A stretch of 64,000 bases of DNA, taken from a virus. The notes under the pieces were generated by a model that saw only the letters and a program-made list of their open reading frames with translations, did not search any database and was not told the origin of the DNA. The number at the start of each line of letters is the position of its first letter. Within the stretch, counting starts at the first letter, position 1. A program made the translations under genes and the position numbers. The stretch covers positions 1 through 64,000 of the IMG/VR virus record IMGVR_UViG_3300047331_000009. One strand, written 5' to 3'. Below, piece by piece: positions 40,963 to 48,244 of this stretch.

Positions 40963-41513
40963 GCGATCGCCTTGCGACGAAAGCGCGGCAGGTTCTGCAC
41001 GTCGCGCACCATGTTGACACCGTGAAGATCCGCCCAGGCCCGGAACCTGACGCCCTGATCATTGGCCCAGGCCGAAATCTCGTTGAAATCCGCCGCATAG
41101 GCGGGTCTGCGCGACTTGATCGCTTCGTCCTCGGGGTTGGCCAGGATGGCGAACGGACGCTTGAAGCGCGGCAGATTTAGCTGGTCGCGCTTTTCGTTCA
41201 CCCGGCGCAAATCGTCCCAGCCGCGCCAGCTTATGTCGTGCGCCTGCGCGAACCGCGCCACCTCTTCGGGCATCGCCGCCACCGCCGGCACCTCCGCCTC
41301 GTCCTGCACCGGCATCGCAGCGATGCCCGCGATGATCTCGGGCGGCAGATAGCCGGGCGGCGGGATGGCGGGCACCGGCAGCCCCAGCGCCAGCGCCTCA
41401 TAGGCGCTGATGGCGATGTCCAAAGCGTCGATCGCCGCGACCAGCCGCGCCTTCTCCATCAGCAGCCGGGAGAGGAAATCGACATTCAGGGTCGGGGCTG
41501 GAAACGCGCTCAT
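40959..41513 (-). CDS. Hypothetical protein with an internal duplication
   Basis: 184 residues from MSAFPAPTLNVDFLSRLLME (ATGA overlap with the GcrA stop). The C-terminal part has two similar units of about 35 residues: HDISWRGWDDLRRVNEKRDQ then LNLPRFKR, and QGVRFRAWADLHGVNMVRDV then QNLPRFRR. Pro-rich linker (IPPPGYLPPEIIAG) precedes them. It may bind two DNA or protein sites. No family recognised. Confidence 0.6.
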   Translation of the reverse strand: MSAFPAPTLNVDFLSRLLMEKARLVAAIDALDIAISAYEALALGLPVPAIPPPGYLPPEIIAGIAAMPVQDEAEVPAVAAMPEEVARFAQAHDISWRGWDDLRRVNEKRDQLNLPRFKRPFAILANPEDEAIKSRRPAYAADFNEISAWANDQGVRFRAWADLHGVNMVRDVQNLPRFRRKAIA

Positions 41514-42136
41514 GCCCGGCGCGGCACCTTCACATGCGTGGCCGCATGGTGCTCGGCGCAATAGCCCGATCCCTGCAACGTCGGTTTGCGGCACAGCAGC
41601 GGGCTGCCGTCGGCATTGAATTTCGTGCGCTCGTTGTTCGACCACATCGGCATCGAGCAGCAGCCCACACGGCGCGGCAGGAACACCGTGGTCGGCGGCA
41701 CGATGGCGAGGCTAGGGCGGGGCGGGGCGGGTACTGGTGCAGCCACTGGCGCCGCCACTGGTGGCGCTACTGGCGCCACCGCTGGAGGAAGCCTGGCGGG
41801 CTTGTTCGGCGGCGGTGGCGGCGGCAGCGGAACCACGACCTCTTCGACAACGATCGGTGCGGGTTCGGGCGCTTCGAGACTGGGCAGCGGCGCGAGTGTG
41901 ACGGTCGGGAACGGTCGCGGCGGCGGCAACACCGGCGTGACCACCGGACCAACGCTCATATGCTCGCGCCGAATGGGCGAGGGCCGAACAGGCAGGTCGA
42001 TGCGATGCGCGCGGCCAACGATGGCGTTTTTCGATTTCTTCAACTGCCGCCCGATTTCAGCGGTCGGCAGCCCCTGAAGCCACAAAACGCGCAGCTTGTC
42101 GTCCTCTTCGGGTGGCCAGACAGGTTTTGCGCCCAT
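41510..42136 (-). CDS. gcrA: GcrA-family transcription regulator
   Basis: 208 residues from MGAKPVWPPEEDDKLRVLWL (TGATG overlap with the methyltransferase stop). EEDDKLRVLWLQGLPTAEIG followed by RQLKKSKNAIVGRAHRIDLP is the DNA-binding part of GcrA. A long Pro/Ala/Val linker (about 65-150) separates it from a C-terminal Cys-containing part (RRVGCCSMPMWSNNERTKF, LCRKPTLQGSGYCAEHH). Host GcrA binds RNA polymerase sigma70 and methylated GANTC promoters in Alphaproteobacteria, so a phage copy could redirect the host cell cycle or late transcription. The symbol denotes the family. Confidence 0.85.
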   Translation of the reverse strand: MGAKPVWPPEEDDKLRVLWLQGLPTAEIGRQLKKSKNAIVGRAHRIDLPVRPSPIRREHMSVGPVVTPVLPPPRPFPTVTLAPLPSLEAPEPAPIVVEEVVVPLPPPPPPNKPARLPPAVAPVAPPVAAPVAAPVPAPPRPSLAIVPPTTVFLPRRVGCCSMPMWSNNERTKFNADGSPLLCRKPTLQGSGYCAEHHAATHVKVPRRA

Positions 42137-43284
42137 CACGCCACCTCCGCGTCGCGGCACGCCATGTAGGCGCGGATCACTTCCGCGCCGAGGACCGGGT
42201 TGATCGCGTTGCCGTAGTGGCGCAGCTTGGCCACGTCGCCGGGATGCCTTGCAGCCAGCGGGAAAATTCCGGGTTGAGCAGGCCGCCTTTTGCCGTCGGT
42301 GCAGTCGAGCCATTCAATGTCGCGCCAGAAATCACATGCGCGACCTGATGGTTCAGGTTCTCGCCCTTGTTGCCGCCGCCCCGCTCCGCATAGGTCTTGT
42401 GCGCCGGCGTGCGGTAATCGCGCGAATTGGGCGTCGCCCAGCCGGTAAGCAGCAGTTTCGTCGCCGCGTGCAGATTGTCCGGCGTCTTGCCCGCGTCCAT
42501 CCGCTTGGCCGAGAAGCCCGAGGACTCCGCATCCTCCGGCCTCGGCGTCGGCCAGCCGCTGGTCCGCGCCGCCGTGTTGAGGTTGATCCCGCCTGATCCG
42601 CGCGTTTGCTTGCTGGCCAGGGCTTCCGAGTTCGACCGCGCATCGACCGCCGCCGGCGTCGGCGACCCTGCCATTTGTTGCTTGCAAAAAGCATTGAGTC
42701 CGATCTGCACTTTGCGTCCGGCCAGCGTCAGGCCGTTCGCTTGCAGATCGTTGGGGATGCTCTGTCCCCCGTCCGGCGCCGTGGGCGTCGGCCACCCACC
42801 ACAGCCTTTGCCGGATGTTGGGAGCCCCCACGCCCGCAGACGGAAAATCGATCGCCCCGATGGTGTAACCGCGCGCTTCCAGGTCAGTTGATACAAGGTC
42901 GAGCCACAAGAGGCCGTCGCCGCCCGCAGTCTGTTCGCCAAAGACGACATCAGGACGGCACTGTTCGATGAGCCAGAACCAGTCGGGCCAAAGGTGCCGC
43001 TCGTCAGCAAACCCTTTTCTCTGGCCTGGCGCGGCGAAAGGCTGGCATGGGCACGATCCCGTCCATACCGGGCGCTGGTCGGGCCATCCGGCCATGCGCA
43101 AGGCGCAGGCCCATAATCCGATTCCGGCAAAGAAGTGGCATTGCGCGTAGCCGTCGAGGTCAGCAGGGCAGACGTCGCGGATGTCGCGTTGATCGACATC
43201 ACCACGGGGAATAAGTCCATCTGCGATGAGGTTGCGGAGCCATCCTGCGGCATGGCGGTTCACCTCGTTGTAGTAGGCGGTCAT
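42136..43284 (-). CDS. C5-cytosine DNA methyltransferase
   Basis: 382 residues from MTAYYNEVNRHAAGWLRNLI (ATGA overlap upstream). Motif I is HFFAGIGLWACALRMAGWP; motif IV is GSCPCQPFAAPGQRKGFADE, with the catalytic PC; DVVFGEQ and GAPNIRQRLWWVADAHG match motifs VI and VIII; the C-terminal LRHYGNAINPVLGAEVI is motif X. The region between motif VIII and IX (about 190-310) is low-complexity Gly/Ala/Asp/Gln. The recognition sequence cannot be read. It would protect phage DNA from restriction or alter host methylation. No cognate endonuclease is visible. Confidence 0.85.
   Translation of the reverse strand: MTAYYNEVNRHAAGWLRNLIADGLIPRGDVDQRDIRDVCPADLDGYAQCHFFAGIGLWACALRMAGWPDQRPVWTGSCPCQPFAAPGQRKGFADERHLWPDWFWLIEQCRPDVVFGEQTAGGDGLLWLDLVSTDLEARGYTIGAIDFPSAGVGAPNIRQRLWWVADAHGAGRGTEHPQRSASERPDAGRTQSADRTQCFLQATNGRVADAGGGRCAVELGSPGQQANARIRRDQPQHGGADQRLADAEAGGCGVLGLLGQADGRGQDAGQSARGDETAAYRLGDAQFARLPHAGAQDLCGAGRRQQGREPEPSGRACDFWRDIEWLDCTDGKRRPAQPGIFPLAARHPGDVAKLRHYGNAINPVLGAEVIRAYMACRDAEVA
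42177..43253 (-). other. 358-codon ORF overlapping the methyltransferase in another frame
   Basis: This ORF lies wholly inside the methyltransferase gene. It contains recurring GWPTP units (CGGWPTPTAPDGG, TSGWPTPRPEDAESSG, LTGWATPNSRDY), a LYQLTWKRAVTPSGRS stretch and an end LLNPEFSRWLQGIPATWPSC, and lacks stops over 1.07 kb. Similar sequences are, as I recall, annotated beside or within phage C5 methyltransferases. Whether this is a true overprinted gene or a shadow of the methyltransferase variable region cannot be decided from one sequence. Confidence 0.3.
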
Positions 43285-43469
43285 GACGCCGTCTCTTGCA
43301 GGGCGGCATTGCCCGCCTCGGTCCACCAGACACGGGCGACGCGCGTGCCCACCCATTCCAGGCGGGCAAAACCGGCTTTCTGCAACGCCGTGACGATGTC
43401 CCAGGCGGGATCACGGCTGCCCACCGTGACGGGGCAGCGCAACAGAAACTCTCGCATTTCTCGGGTCAT
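43281..43469 (-). CDS. Small hypothetical protein
   Basis: 62 residues. Mixed alpha/beta (MREFLLRCPVTVGSRDPAWD, ARLEWVGTRVARVWWTEAG) consistent with a small winged-helix-like unit; the WWTEAG segment resembles the wing region. Coupled to the methyltransferase on one side and RusA on the other. No firm family. Confidence 0.5.
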   Translation of the reverse strand: MTREMREFLLRCPVTVGSRDPAWDIVTALQKAGFARLEWVGTRVARVWWTEAGNAALQETAS

Positions 43470-43966
43470 GCCAGAACACCTTGCCCTGAGAGGTTGATCG
43501 GCCGCACCTCGATCACGACGCGCGGGCGGTCGCTGTAGCGTTTCCAGAAAAACACGTCCGTGGCCTGGGCGTCGTCCACCCAGACGATGCCTTTCAGCGC
43601 ATCAACCTGCTTCATGAGGTTGTCGAAATCCGGCCTTGGCGTCGGGCGGATCAGATCCGCCAGGGCGCGCCGGCGCTTCGCACCGGACCAACTCGGCGGC
43701 ACCGGCATGAACGCGCCGTAGCGCAGATCGATCGGTCCAGAGAACGGCGCGCGCCCGGCCATCTGGTCATACGCCATCTGCCGCAAATCCGCCTGTTCGC
43801 TGCGGGTCTCGGCATAGGTGTAGGTGCTGACGAAAGGCTTTTTCGTCTTGTCACGCGGGGTGATGATCCGCCGCCCGTCGCGCTTCCACGCCGTCGGTAT
43901 GCCCGGCAACACGATCCTGATGACCGTCTCGGCTGGCGCCGGCAGCACGGCAAGCGCGCCGTCCAT
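43466..43966 (-). CDS. rusA: RusA-type Holliday junction resolvase
   Basis: 166 residues from MDGALAVLPAPAETVIRIVL; a longer form adds 19 residues of uncertain value. The RusA signature is present: IRIVLPGIPTAWKRDGRRII, RPTPRPDFDNLMKQVDALKG and IVWVDDAQATDVFFWKRYSD (D.DN..K...D.L.G..W.DD.Q). RusA cuts four-way junctions; here it would resolve branched replication or recombination intermediates before packaging. The symbol denotes the family. Confidence 0.85.
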   Translation of the reverse strand: MDGALAVLPAPAETVIRIVLPGIPTAWKRDGRRIITPRDKTKKPFVSTYTYAETRSEQADLRQMAYDQMAGRAPFSGPIDLRYGAFMPVPPSWSGAKRRRALADLIRPTPRPDFDNLMKQVDALKGIVWVDDAQATDVFFWKRYSDRPRVVIEVRPINLSGQGVLA

Positions 43967-43967
43967 T

Positions 43968-44696
43968 TCAGTGCACGGCCGCCGGGATGGCGACCGGCAA
44001 ATCTCCTTGCGAATGTTCGGCATGCGGTTGCGCCGCCGTCGCCTTTTTGGCGCGTGGGGCCTTACCTGTGCTGGGCTTGGCGCTGGCCTTGGCCGGGCTC
44101 GCCTTGGGCTGTCTCGGTGCGGTGTCGCTGGTGATGCCTGGGATCATTTCGTCGGCTATGGCCATCTGCCCGCCGCGCCAGCCGTCATTCCATTTCCGCT
44201 CGCCGAGGCTGCCTTCGGGATAGGGGTTGGTACTGCGCGGATGCCCCGACCGGCCCGCCTTGGTGCCACGGTCAAAGGCGATGAGAACCTGATTTTCCTC
44301 TTCTTCGTCGTTGGTCGCCTCTTGCACGTCGAACCGGCCCAGCAGCTTCTCGCGGATACCTGGCAGGAAGCCCGAGAGGTCGAGCATCCTGAGTTCCTCG
44401 CGCTTTTCGATCAGCACCAGATCGGGGTCCTGGAAACGCACCGCCAGCGCAGAGGCAATCGCCTTGGTATCAACGCCGCGTTTCTTCGCCTCTTTCAGAT
44501 AGGCGCGGTATGCGCCGAGTTTGCCGCGTGCCACCTCGGCGGCACTTTCCACCGCGATCTTCAGCACCAGCGCCTCCTGGTAGGCTTTCCGCTTGGTGGC
44601 GTCGGTGCAGTTCGGACCGGGCGAAGCGGGTGGCGCCGGGTCCTCGAAATCGTCGTCGTCATTGATCACAGACCGTGCAGACTTGCGGGCCATCAT
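43968..44696 (-). CDS. Helical protein with C-terminal RMF-like motif
   Basis: 242 residues. VESAAEVARGKLGAYRAYLK followed by EAKKRGVDTKAIASALAVRF is a common phage helical unit. Residues about 145-180 (RGTKAGRSGHPRSTNPYPEG, ERKWNDGWRGGQM) match the ribosome modulation factor-like pattern (G...G..G..R..NPY.......W..GW..G). A basic Ala/Lys/Pro tail follows. Ribosome binding is a possibility from the motif alone. Confidence 0.65.
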   Translation of the reverse strand: MMARKSARSVINDDDDFEDPAPPASPGPNCTDATKRKAYQEALVLKIAVESAAEVARGKLGAYRAYLKEAKKRGVDTKAIASALAVRFQDPDLVLIEKREELRMLDLSGFLPGIREKLLGRFDVQEATNDEEEENQVLIAFDRGTKAGRSGHPRSTNPYPEGSLGERKWNDGWRGGQMAIADEMIPGITSDTAPRQPKASPAKASAKPSTGKAPRAKKATAAQPHAEHSQGDLPVAIPAAVH

Positions 44697-44702
44697 GCTG
44701 TC

Positions 44703-44927
44703 CTATCGTTGCGAAGCGGGCTTGGGGCGACCACGCCAGACCGAAGCGCAAGCGAGGTCGTCATAGATGTCGATTTTCAGTTGAGTGCCGCCGAGACGGC
44801 GCGCGGCGGCCACGGCTGACCGGGCCAGCGGTTCGGCTGCGGCCAGGGTTTCGACCGGCGGGCGTTGCCAGATGGTGCAAAGACTGCCATCCCGGTCGAT
44901 ATGGTGGACCATCACGTGCAGGCTCAT
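44703..44927 (-). CDS. Small hypothetical protein
   Basis: 74 residues. Compact alpha/beta (LHVMVHHIDRDGSLCTIWQR, AEPLARSAVAAARRLG, LKIDIYDDLACASVWRG). First gene of the early block after the leader terminator, so it may be among the earliest made. No family recognised. Confidence 0.55.
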   Translation of the reverse strand: MSLHVMVHHIDRDGSLCTIWQRPPVETLAAAEPLARSAVAAARRLGGTQLKIDIYDDLACASVWRGRPKPASQR

Positions 44928-44945
44928 GCGGCAGAAACCTTGGCC

Positions 44946-44987
44946 AATAAAAAGTCGGACGGCTCAAGTTCGGGGGGGAGCCGTCCG
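44946..44987 (-). terminator. Rho-independent terminator between Cro-type gene and early genes
   Basis: Perfect 10-bp stem CGGACGGCTC / GAGCCGTCCG with a 12-base loop followed on the minus strand by ACTTTTTATT. It lies 78 bases after the stop of the Cro-like gene. Transcripts from the immunity region must read through it to express the replication genes, as with a lambda tR1 and antitermination, or a second promoter must lie between 44930 and 44945. Confidence 0.85.
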
Positions 44988-45064
44988 CAGTTCAAACAGG
45001 GAGGAAACTGGCAGACTGCGCGCCCACGGACGCACCCGGTCTGCCGGCGGGGTTGGTAAACCGG

Positions 45065-45292
45065 CTAGGCCGCGACTTTCGCCGCCGGCCCATCCGGTGA
45101 TTGTGAAAACGCATAGAAGTCGTTTGGTTGGACAGCGCCTTTCGTGACAATGCTAATCTGTTCAAGCACTTCGGGGCGTGGAATACGCTCGCCGCCAAGA
45201 TAGCGGTGCAGCGCGGCGATACTCACCCCGATAAGGGGTGCGAACGCTGTCAGGCTGATGTGGTGGTCATCCAGATAGGTTCGAAGTTTCAT
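45065..45292 (-). CDS. Cro-like HTH repressor
   Basis: 75 residues. MKLRTYLDDHHISLTAFAPL followed by IGVSIAALHRYLGGERIPRP is a helix-turn-helix of the phage repressor type, and the small size fits Cro. It is divergent from the CI-type gene across 125 bases and faces the minus-strand replication block. Expected to bind operators in the shared gap and favour lytic growth. Confidence 0.75.
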   Translation of the reverse strand: MKLRTYLDDHHISLTAFAPLIGVSIAALHRYLGGERIPRPEVLEQISIVTKGAVQPNDFYAFSQSPDGPAAKVAA

Positions 45293-45357
45293 GGCCGCAC
45301 ATCACCACACTGGCGTATGCGCGGCAAGTGGAGATTTTACCGGACCGGCGATGGAAG

Positions 45358-45367
45358 TTTCGCGAAA
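45358..45367. promoter_or_regulatory. Palindrome in the divergent repressor gap
   Basis: TTTCGCGAAA is a perfect 10-bp palindrome 50 bases before the CI-type start, with a looser GTTGCGAAAG 16 bases downstream. Both could be operator half-sites. No clear -35/-10 pair could be assigned in the gap. Confidence 0.35.
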
Positions 45368-45417
45368 AACTGGCCACGTTGCGAAAGCGCGCGGGAAACC
45401 CCAGCAAAGAGAGAACG

Positions 45418-45843
45418 ATGAGCAGTGCGATCGGCGAGCGGATCAAGCAGCAGCGCGAAAAGCGCAACATGAAACAACACGAACTTGCCCAGGCCGTCGG
45501 CACGTCGGCGCAAACGATTTCCCGGCTGGAAACCGGTACCCGTCAGATCACCGAGGTCTGGATCGCCAAGCTATCCAGCGCGCTGGGCTGCTCTGCGGCC
45601 GATCTCCTGCCTGAAGCGACTGATGTAACACGCCTCCAGCCAGCGACGCGCGACCTCCCGTTGCTCGACGAGACTGAACTGATGCTGGTGTATTTCTGGC
45701 GCAGCCTCAGCGCCTCCACTCGCCATGTCATTCTGCGATTTGTCACCTTCTGGTCGATCGAGGCGATGCGGAGCGACGGTGATCGGGCGATGGCCGAGGC
45801 CGTCAAAGCCGCCGCCGTGCGCAAGAAAATGGGCGAACGATAA
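45418..45843 (+). CDS. CI-type repressor (XRE family), short form
   Basis: 141 residues from MSSAIGERIKQQREKRNMKQ (AGAGAG before the ATG). Standard XRE HTH: IGERIKQQREKRNMKQHELA, QAVGTSAQTISRLETGTRQI, ALGCSAADLLPE. The C-terminus is helical and has no LexA-type (S24) peptidase, so RecA-stimulated self-cleavage is not expected. It probably maintains lysogeny by repressing the minus- and plus-strand promoters flanking it. Confidence 0.85.
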   Translation: MSSAIGERIKQQREKRNMKQHELAQAVGTSAQTISRLETGTRQITEVWIAKLSSALGCSAADLLPEATDVTRLQPATRDLPLLDETELMLVYFWRSLSASTRHVILRFVTFWSIEAMRSDGDRAMAEAVKAAAVRKKMGER

Positions 45844-45882
45844 AATATCAGCCATAAAACCTGGGTCCCGCCGGTTCACGTA

Positions 45883-45912
45883 TTGCGAATTTTATACCAG
45901 TTTGGCGAATAA
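45883..45912 (+). promoter_or_regulatory. Possible sigma70-type promoter for the plus-strand recombination operon
   Basis: TTGCGA and GAATAA with an 18-base spacer in a short AT-rich stretch after the repressor gene, followed by about 60 bases before the next gene start. It is the best -35/-10 candidate in this gap, but unverified. Confidence 0.35.
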
Positions 45913-45973
45913 CCTCTAGACAATAGGCTTACCAAAGTGGTGAGTTGGGCGCCGCCATCTGGGAGCCCGCGCC

Positions 45974-46186
45974 GTGTCGCTGTTTGCCATCAGCAATCCC
46001 GACAGCCTGCCGCACCACCTATTGATATGTGTCAACGGGGAGGCAGACAAGCCGCTATTCCGCCCCCCAGTACGCCAGCAACACGCGCCGTTTTCGGCCG
46101 CTGATCGAAAACTGCGCGATTCCAACGGCGACACCGCGCGTTACCGCCAAATCCGCGACAAAAATAAATCCGGCCGCGCGGCATGA
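45974..46186 (+). CDS. Small basic hypothetical protein
   Basis: 70 residues from GTG (MSLFAISNPDSLPHHLLICV). Basic C-terminus (DTARYRQIRDKNKSGRAA). The stop overlaps the next ATG (ATGA), which argues that it is translated. Without it, 45844-46182 would hold no gene. No family recognised. Confidence 0.45.
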   Translation: MSLFAISNPDSLPHHLLICVNGEADKPLFRPPVRQQHAPFSAADRKLRDSNGDTARYRQIRDKNKSGRAA

Positions 46187-46590
46187 TCAGCATGATCGAG
46201 GCCGCCAGCCTGCTGCGACAGGCACTGCGCCTGCAACCAGGGATACCACTCTCCAGCACGGTGATTAACCCGACCGTCAGCGGCGCCCATGAACGCGCCC
46301 AGCACCAAGCCGGCTCGATCTATGTCGCGACACACCGGCTGGTCGATACGCCATCCATGCGGCAAGTCGCCGAAATGCTGAACGAACCTCTGTTTATTCA
46401 AGATACGCTCGGCGAACGGGCGTTGGCGGAAGCGCAGGCCGTGCTGCGCGGACGTGTGCTGAACGTGGCCTCTTGCGACTATCTGTTCGCAGGACGCCGC
46501 CACAGCGCGCGGGTCAATGAAGCCACGGTTACCGCAGCGGTGGACCTGATCACCGATGCAATCACCCAACAACAGCAGAAGGTTGCCTGA
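46183..46590 (+). CDS. Hypothetical protein
   Basis: 135 residues; ATG at 46183 or three codons later (MIEAASLLRQALRLQPGIPL). A helical start, then HERAQHQAGSIYVATHRLVD and a long helical end. No motif recognised. Leads the plus-strand recombination operon. Confidence 0.55.
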   Translation: MISMIEAASLLRQALRLQPGIPLSSTVINPTVSGAHERAQHQAGSIYVATHRLVDTPSMRQVAEMLNEPLFIQDTLGERALAEAQAVLRGRVLNVASCDYLFAGRRHSARVNEATVTAAVDLITDAITQQQQKVA

Positions 46591-46591
46591 A

Positions 46592-47092
46592 ATGGACGTA
46601 ATGACCGCCCCACCGCCCGCCCCACCGGTCACCCAATCGGCGGATCCCGCGCGCGAGGTCCTGCCCGGCGTGACGGTCAGCGACATGATGGCCGCAATGC
46701 GGGTCCTGGCCAGCGAAATCAGCCCGAACGCCGAGTGCGCCTTCATGGTCATGTACCGCTATGGCGGCAATCACGGTTTACTGACGGTCTATCCGAGTGG
46801 CATCGCCGCCGCCAGCGAACGGTGCCACCATTTCGACGGTTTCAGCTTCCAGGAAACCATCGCCAAGGCCCGCGCGTGGAGCGTTACCTATCTTCAGGAA
46901 CGCAGCGAAACCCTCATCCGCCGCCTCGCACTGGCGATTATCGACCTCTACGACGGCGAAGGCCGCGCCACCGTCGAGGCGTTGGCCAAGCGTGATTTCA
47001 AACCCGCCGAGATTTTGGAGTTCCGCGACGCCGCCTGCTTCCGCGCCAGCAGCATGGCCGGGCTCCGCCCCTTCACGGTGGAGGCGGCGTGA
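46592..47092 (+). CDS. Hypothetical protein of recombination operon
   Basis: 166 residues from MDVMTAPPPAPPVTQSADPA. The centre has a short beta segment (AFMVMYRYGGNHGLLTVYPS), then a helix with SVTYLQERSETLIRRLALAI. It is coupled to the coiled-coil protein by GTGATG/TGATG. No family recognised. Confidence 0.55.
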   Translation: MDVMTAPPPAPPVTQSADPAREVLPGVTVSDMMAAMRVLASEISPNAECAFMVMYRYGGNHGLLTVYPSGIAAASERCHHFDGFSFQETIAKARAWSVTYLQERSETLIRRLALAIIDLYDGEGRATVEALAKRDFKPAEILEFRDAACFRASSMAGLRPFTVEAA

Positions 47093-48234
47093 TGTCGGAA
47101 ACCCTCATCGAAGAGGACGTGGTCGCGGCCGAGGATCAGCCCGCCAAGCCCGCCTCCGCGCTCGCCACCATCACCGCGCTGGTGCCCGCGCAGGTGTTCG
47201 CACCGGGCGGGATCAACACGCTGCTGGGCAAACTCGAAACCGAGGTGCGCGCCCAGGCGAAAACCCTGGCCGATATCAGCAAGCCGAAGAACCGCAAGGC
47301 CATCGCCAGCCTCGCCTACAAGGTGGCACGGTCGAAGACCGCCCTCGATGACATGGGCAAGGATCTCGCCGCCGAATGGAAACGCCTCGCCGGGCTGGTC
47401 GATGCCGACCGGCGCGACCTGCGTGACCGGCTGGATGCGCTGAAAGCCGAGGTGTCGGCGCCGCTCGAACGCTACGAGGCGGAAGAAGCGGCGCGCATGG
47501 CCGGGCATGAAACCGCCATCGCCGCCATTGTCGCACTGGCCTCTGACATCGACGGACTGACCGCCGAACAGATATCCGAACGGCTCTGGTCGGTACCGGG
47601 GATGGATGCCCGCGCATGGCAGGAATATGCCTACCGCGCCCAGGAGGTGACCGAGGCGACCATCGCGCGGCTGAACGAAGCGCATGATGCCGCCGTCCTG
47701 GCCGAAGCCGCCGCCGCCGAGGCTGCCGCCGCCAAACAGGCCGAAGCCGCGCGCATCGCCGCAGAGAACGAAGCCGCGCGGCTCGCCCACGAAGCCCAGA
47801 TCGCCGAGAACGCCCGCGCGGTGGCACTGATGGAGGCCGACGCCAAGGCGGAGCGCGAGCGTCAGGCCGCCGCCCTCGCGTTGGCCGAAGCCGAGGAAAA
47901 AACGGCGGCCGCCCTGAAAGCCGCCGAAGACGCCGCCAAACAGGCCGCAGCGGACAAAGTCGCGGCTGCGGCCAAAGCCGACGCGGACGCCGCCGCAGCG
48001 GTCGAGGCGGAGCGGCGCCGGGTTGCCGCCGAAGCAGCGGCCGAAGCCGCCGAGGCCGCGCGGCGGGAAAGCAGCAAGGCCCACCGCAAGCGCATCAACG
48101 CCCAGGTGCTGGCTGACATGCACATGGCGATCAAAGACATCGAACTGCCGGCGGAAACCGCCGCCGCCGTGCTCAAGGCGGTGATCATCGCCATCGCCTT
48201 GCAGAAAGTCCGCCACGTCTCGATCGATTACTAG
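47092..48234 (+). CDS. Long coiled-coil phage protein of the recombination block
   Basis: 380 residues. QVFAPGGINTLLGKLETEVR, then RKAIASLAYKVARSKTALDD, MGKDLAAEWKRLAGLVDADR and RRDLRDRLDALKAEVSAPLE is a pattern found in many phages near YqaJ/RecT genes. Residues about 180-340 are Ala/Glu/Arg-rich coiled coil; the C-terminus is a small helical domain (LPAETAAAVLKAVIIAIALQ). It may scaffold nuclease and annealing proteins; function not established. Confidence 0.75.
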   Translation: MSETLIEEDVVAAEDQPAKPASALATITALVPAQVFAPGGINTLLGKLETEVRAQAKTLADISKPKNRKAIASLAYKVARSKTALDDMGKDLAAEWKRLAGLVDADRRDLRDRLDALKAEVSAPLERYEAEEAARMAGHETAIAAIVALASDIDGLTAEQISERLWSVPGMDARAWQEYAYRAQEVTEATIARLNEAHDAAVLAEAAAAEAAAAKQAEAARIAAENEAARLAHEAQIAENARAVALMEADAKAERERQAAALALAEAEEKTAAALKAAEDAAKQAAADKVAAAAKADADAAAAVEAERRRVAAEAAAEAAEAARRESSKAHRKRINAQVLADMHMAIKDIELPAETAAAVLKAVIIAIALQKVRHVSIDY

Positions 48235-48244
48235 GAACCCACGC

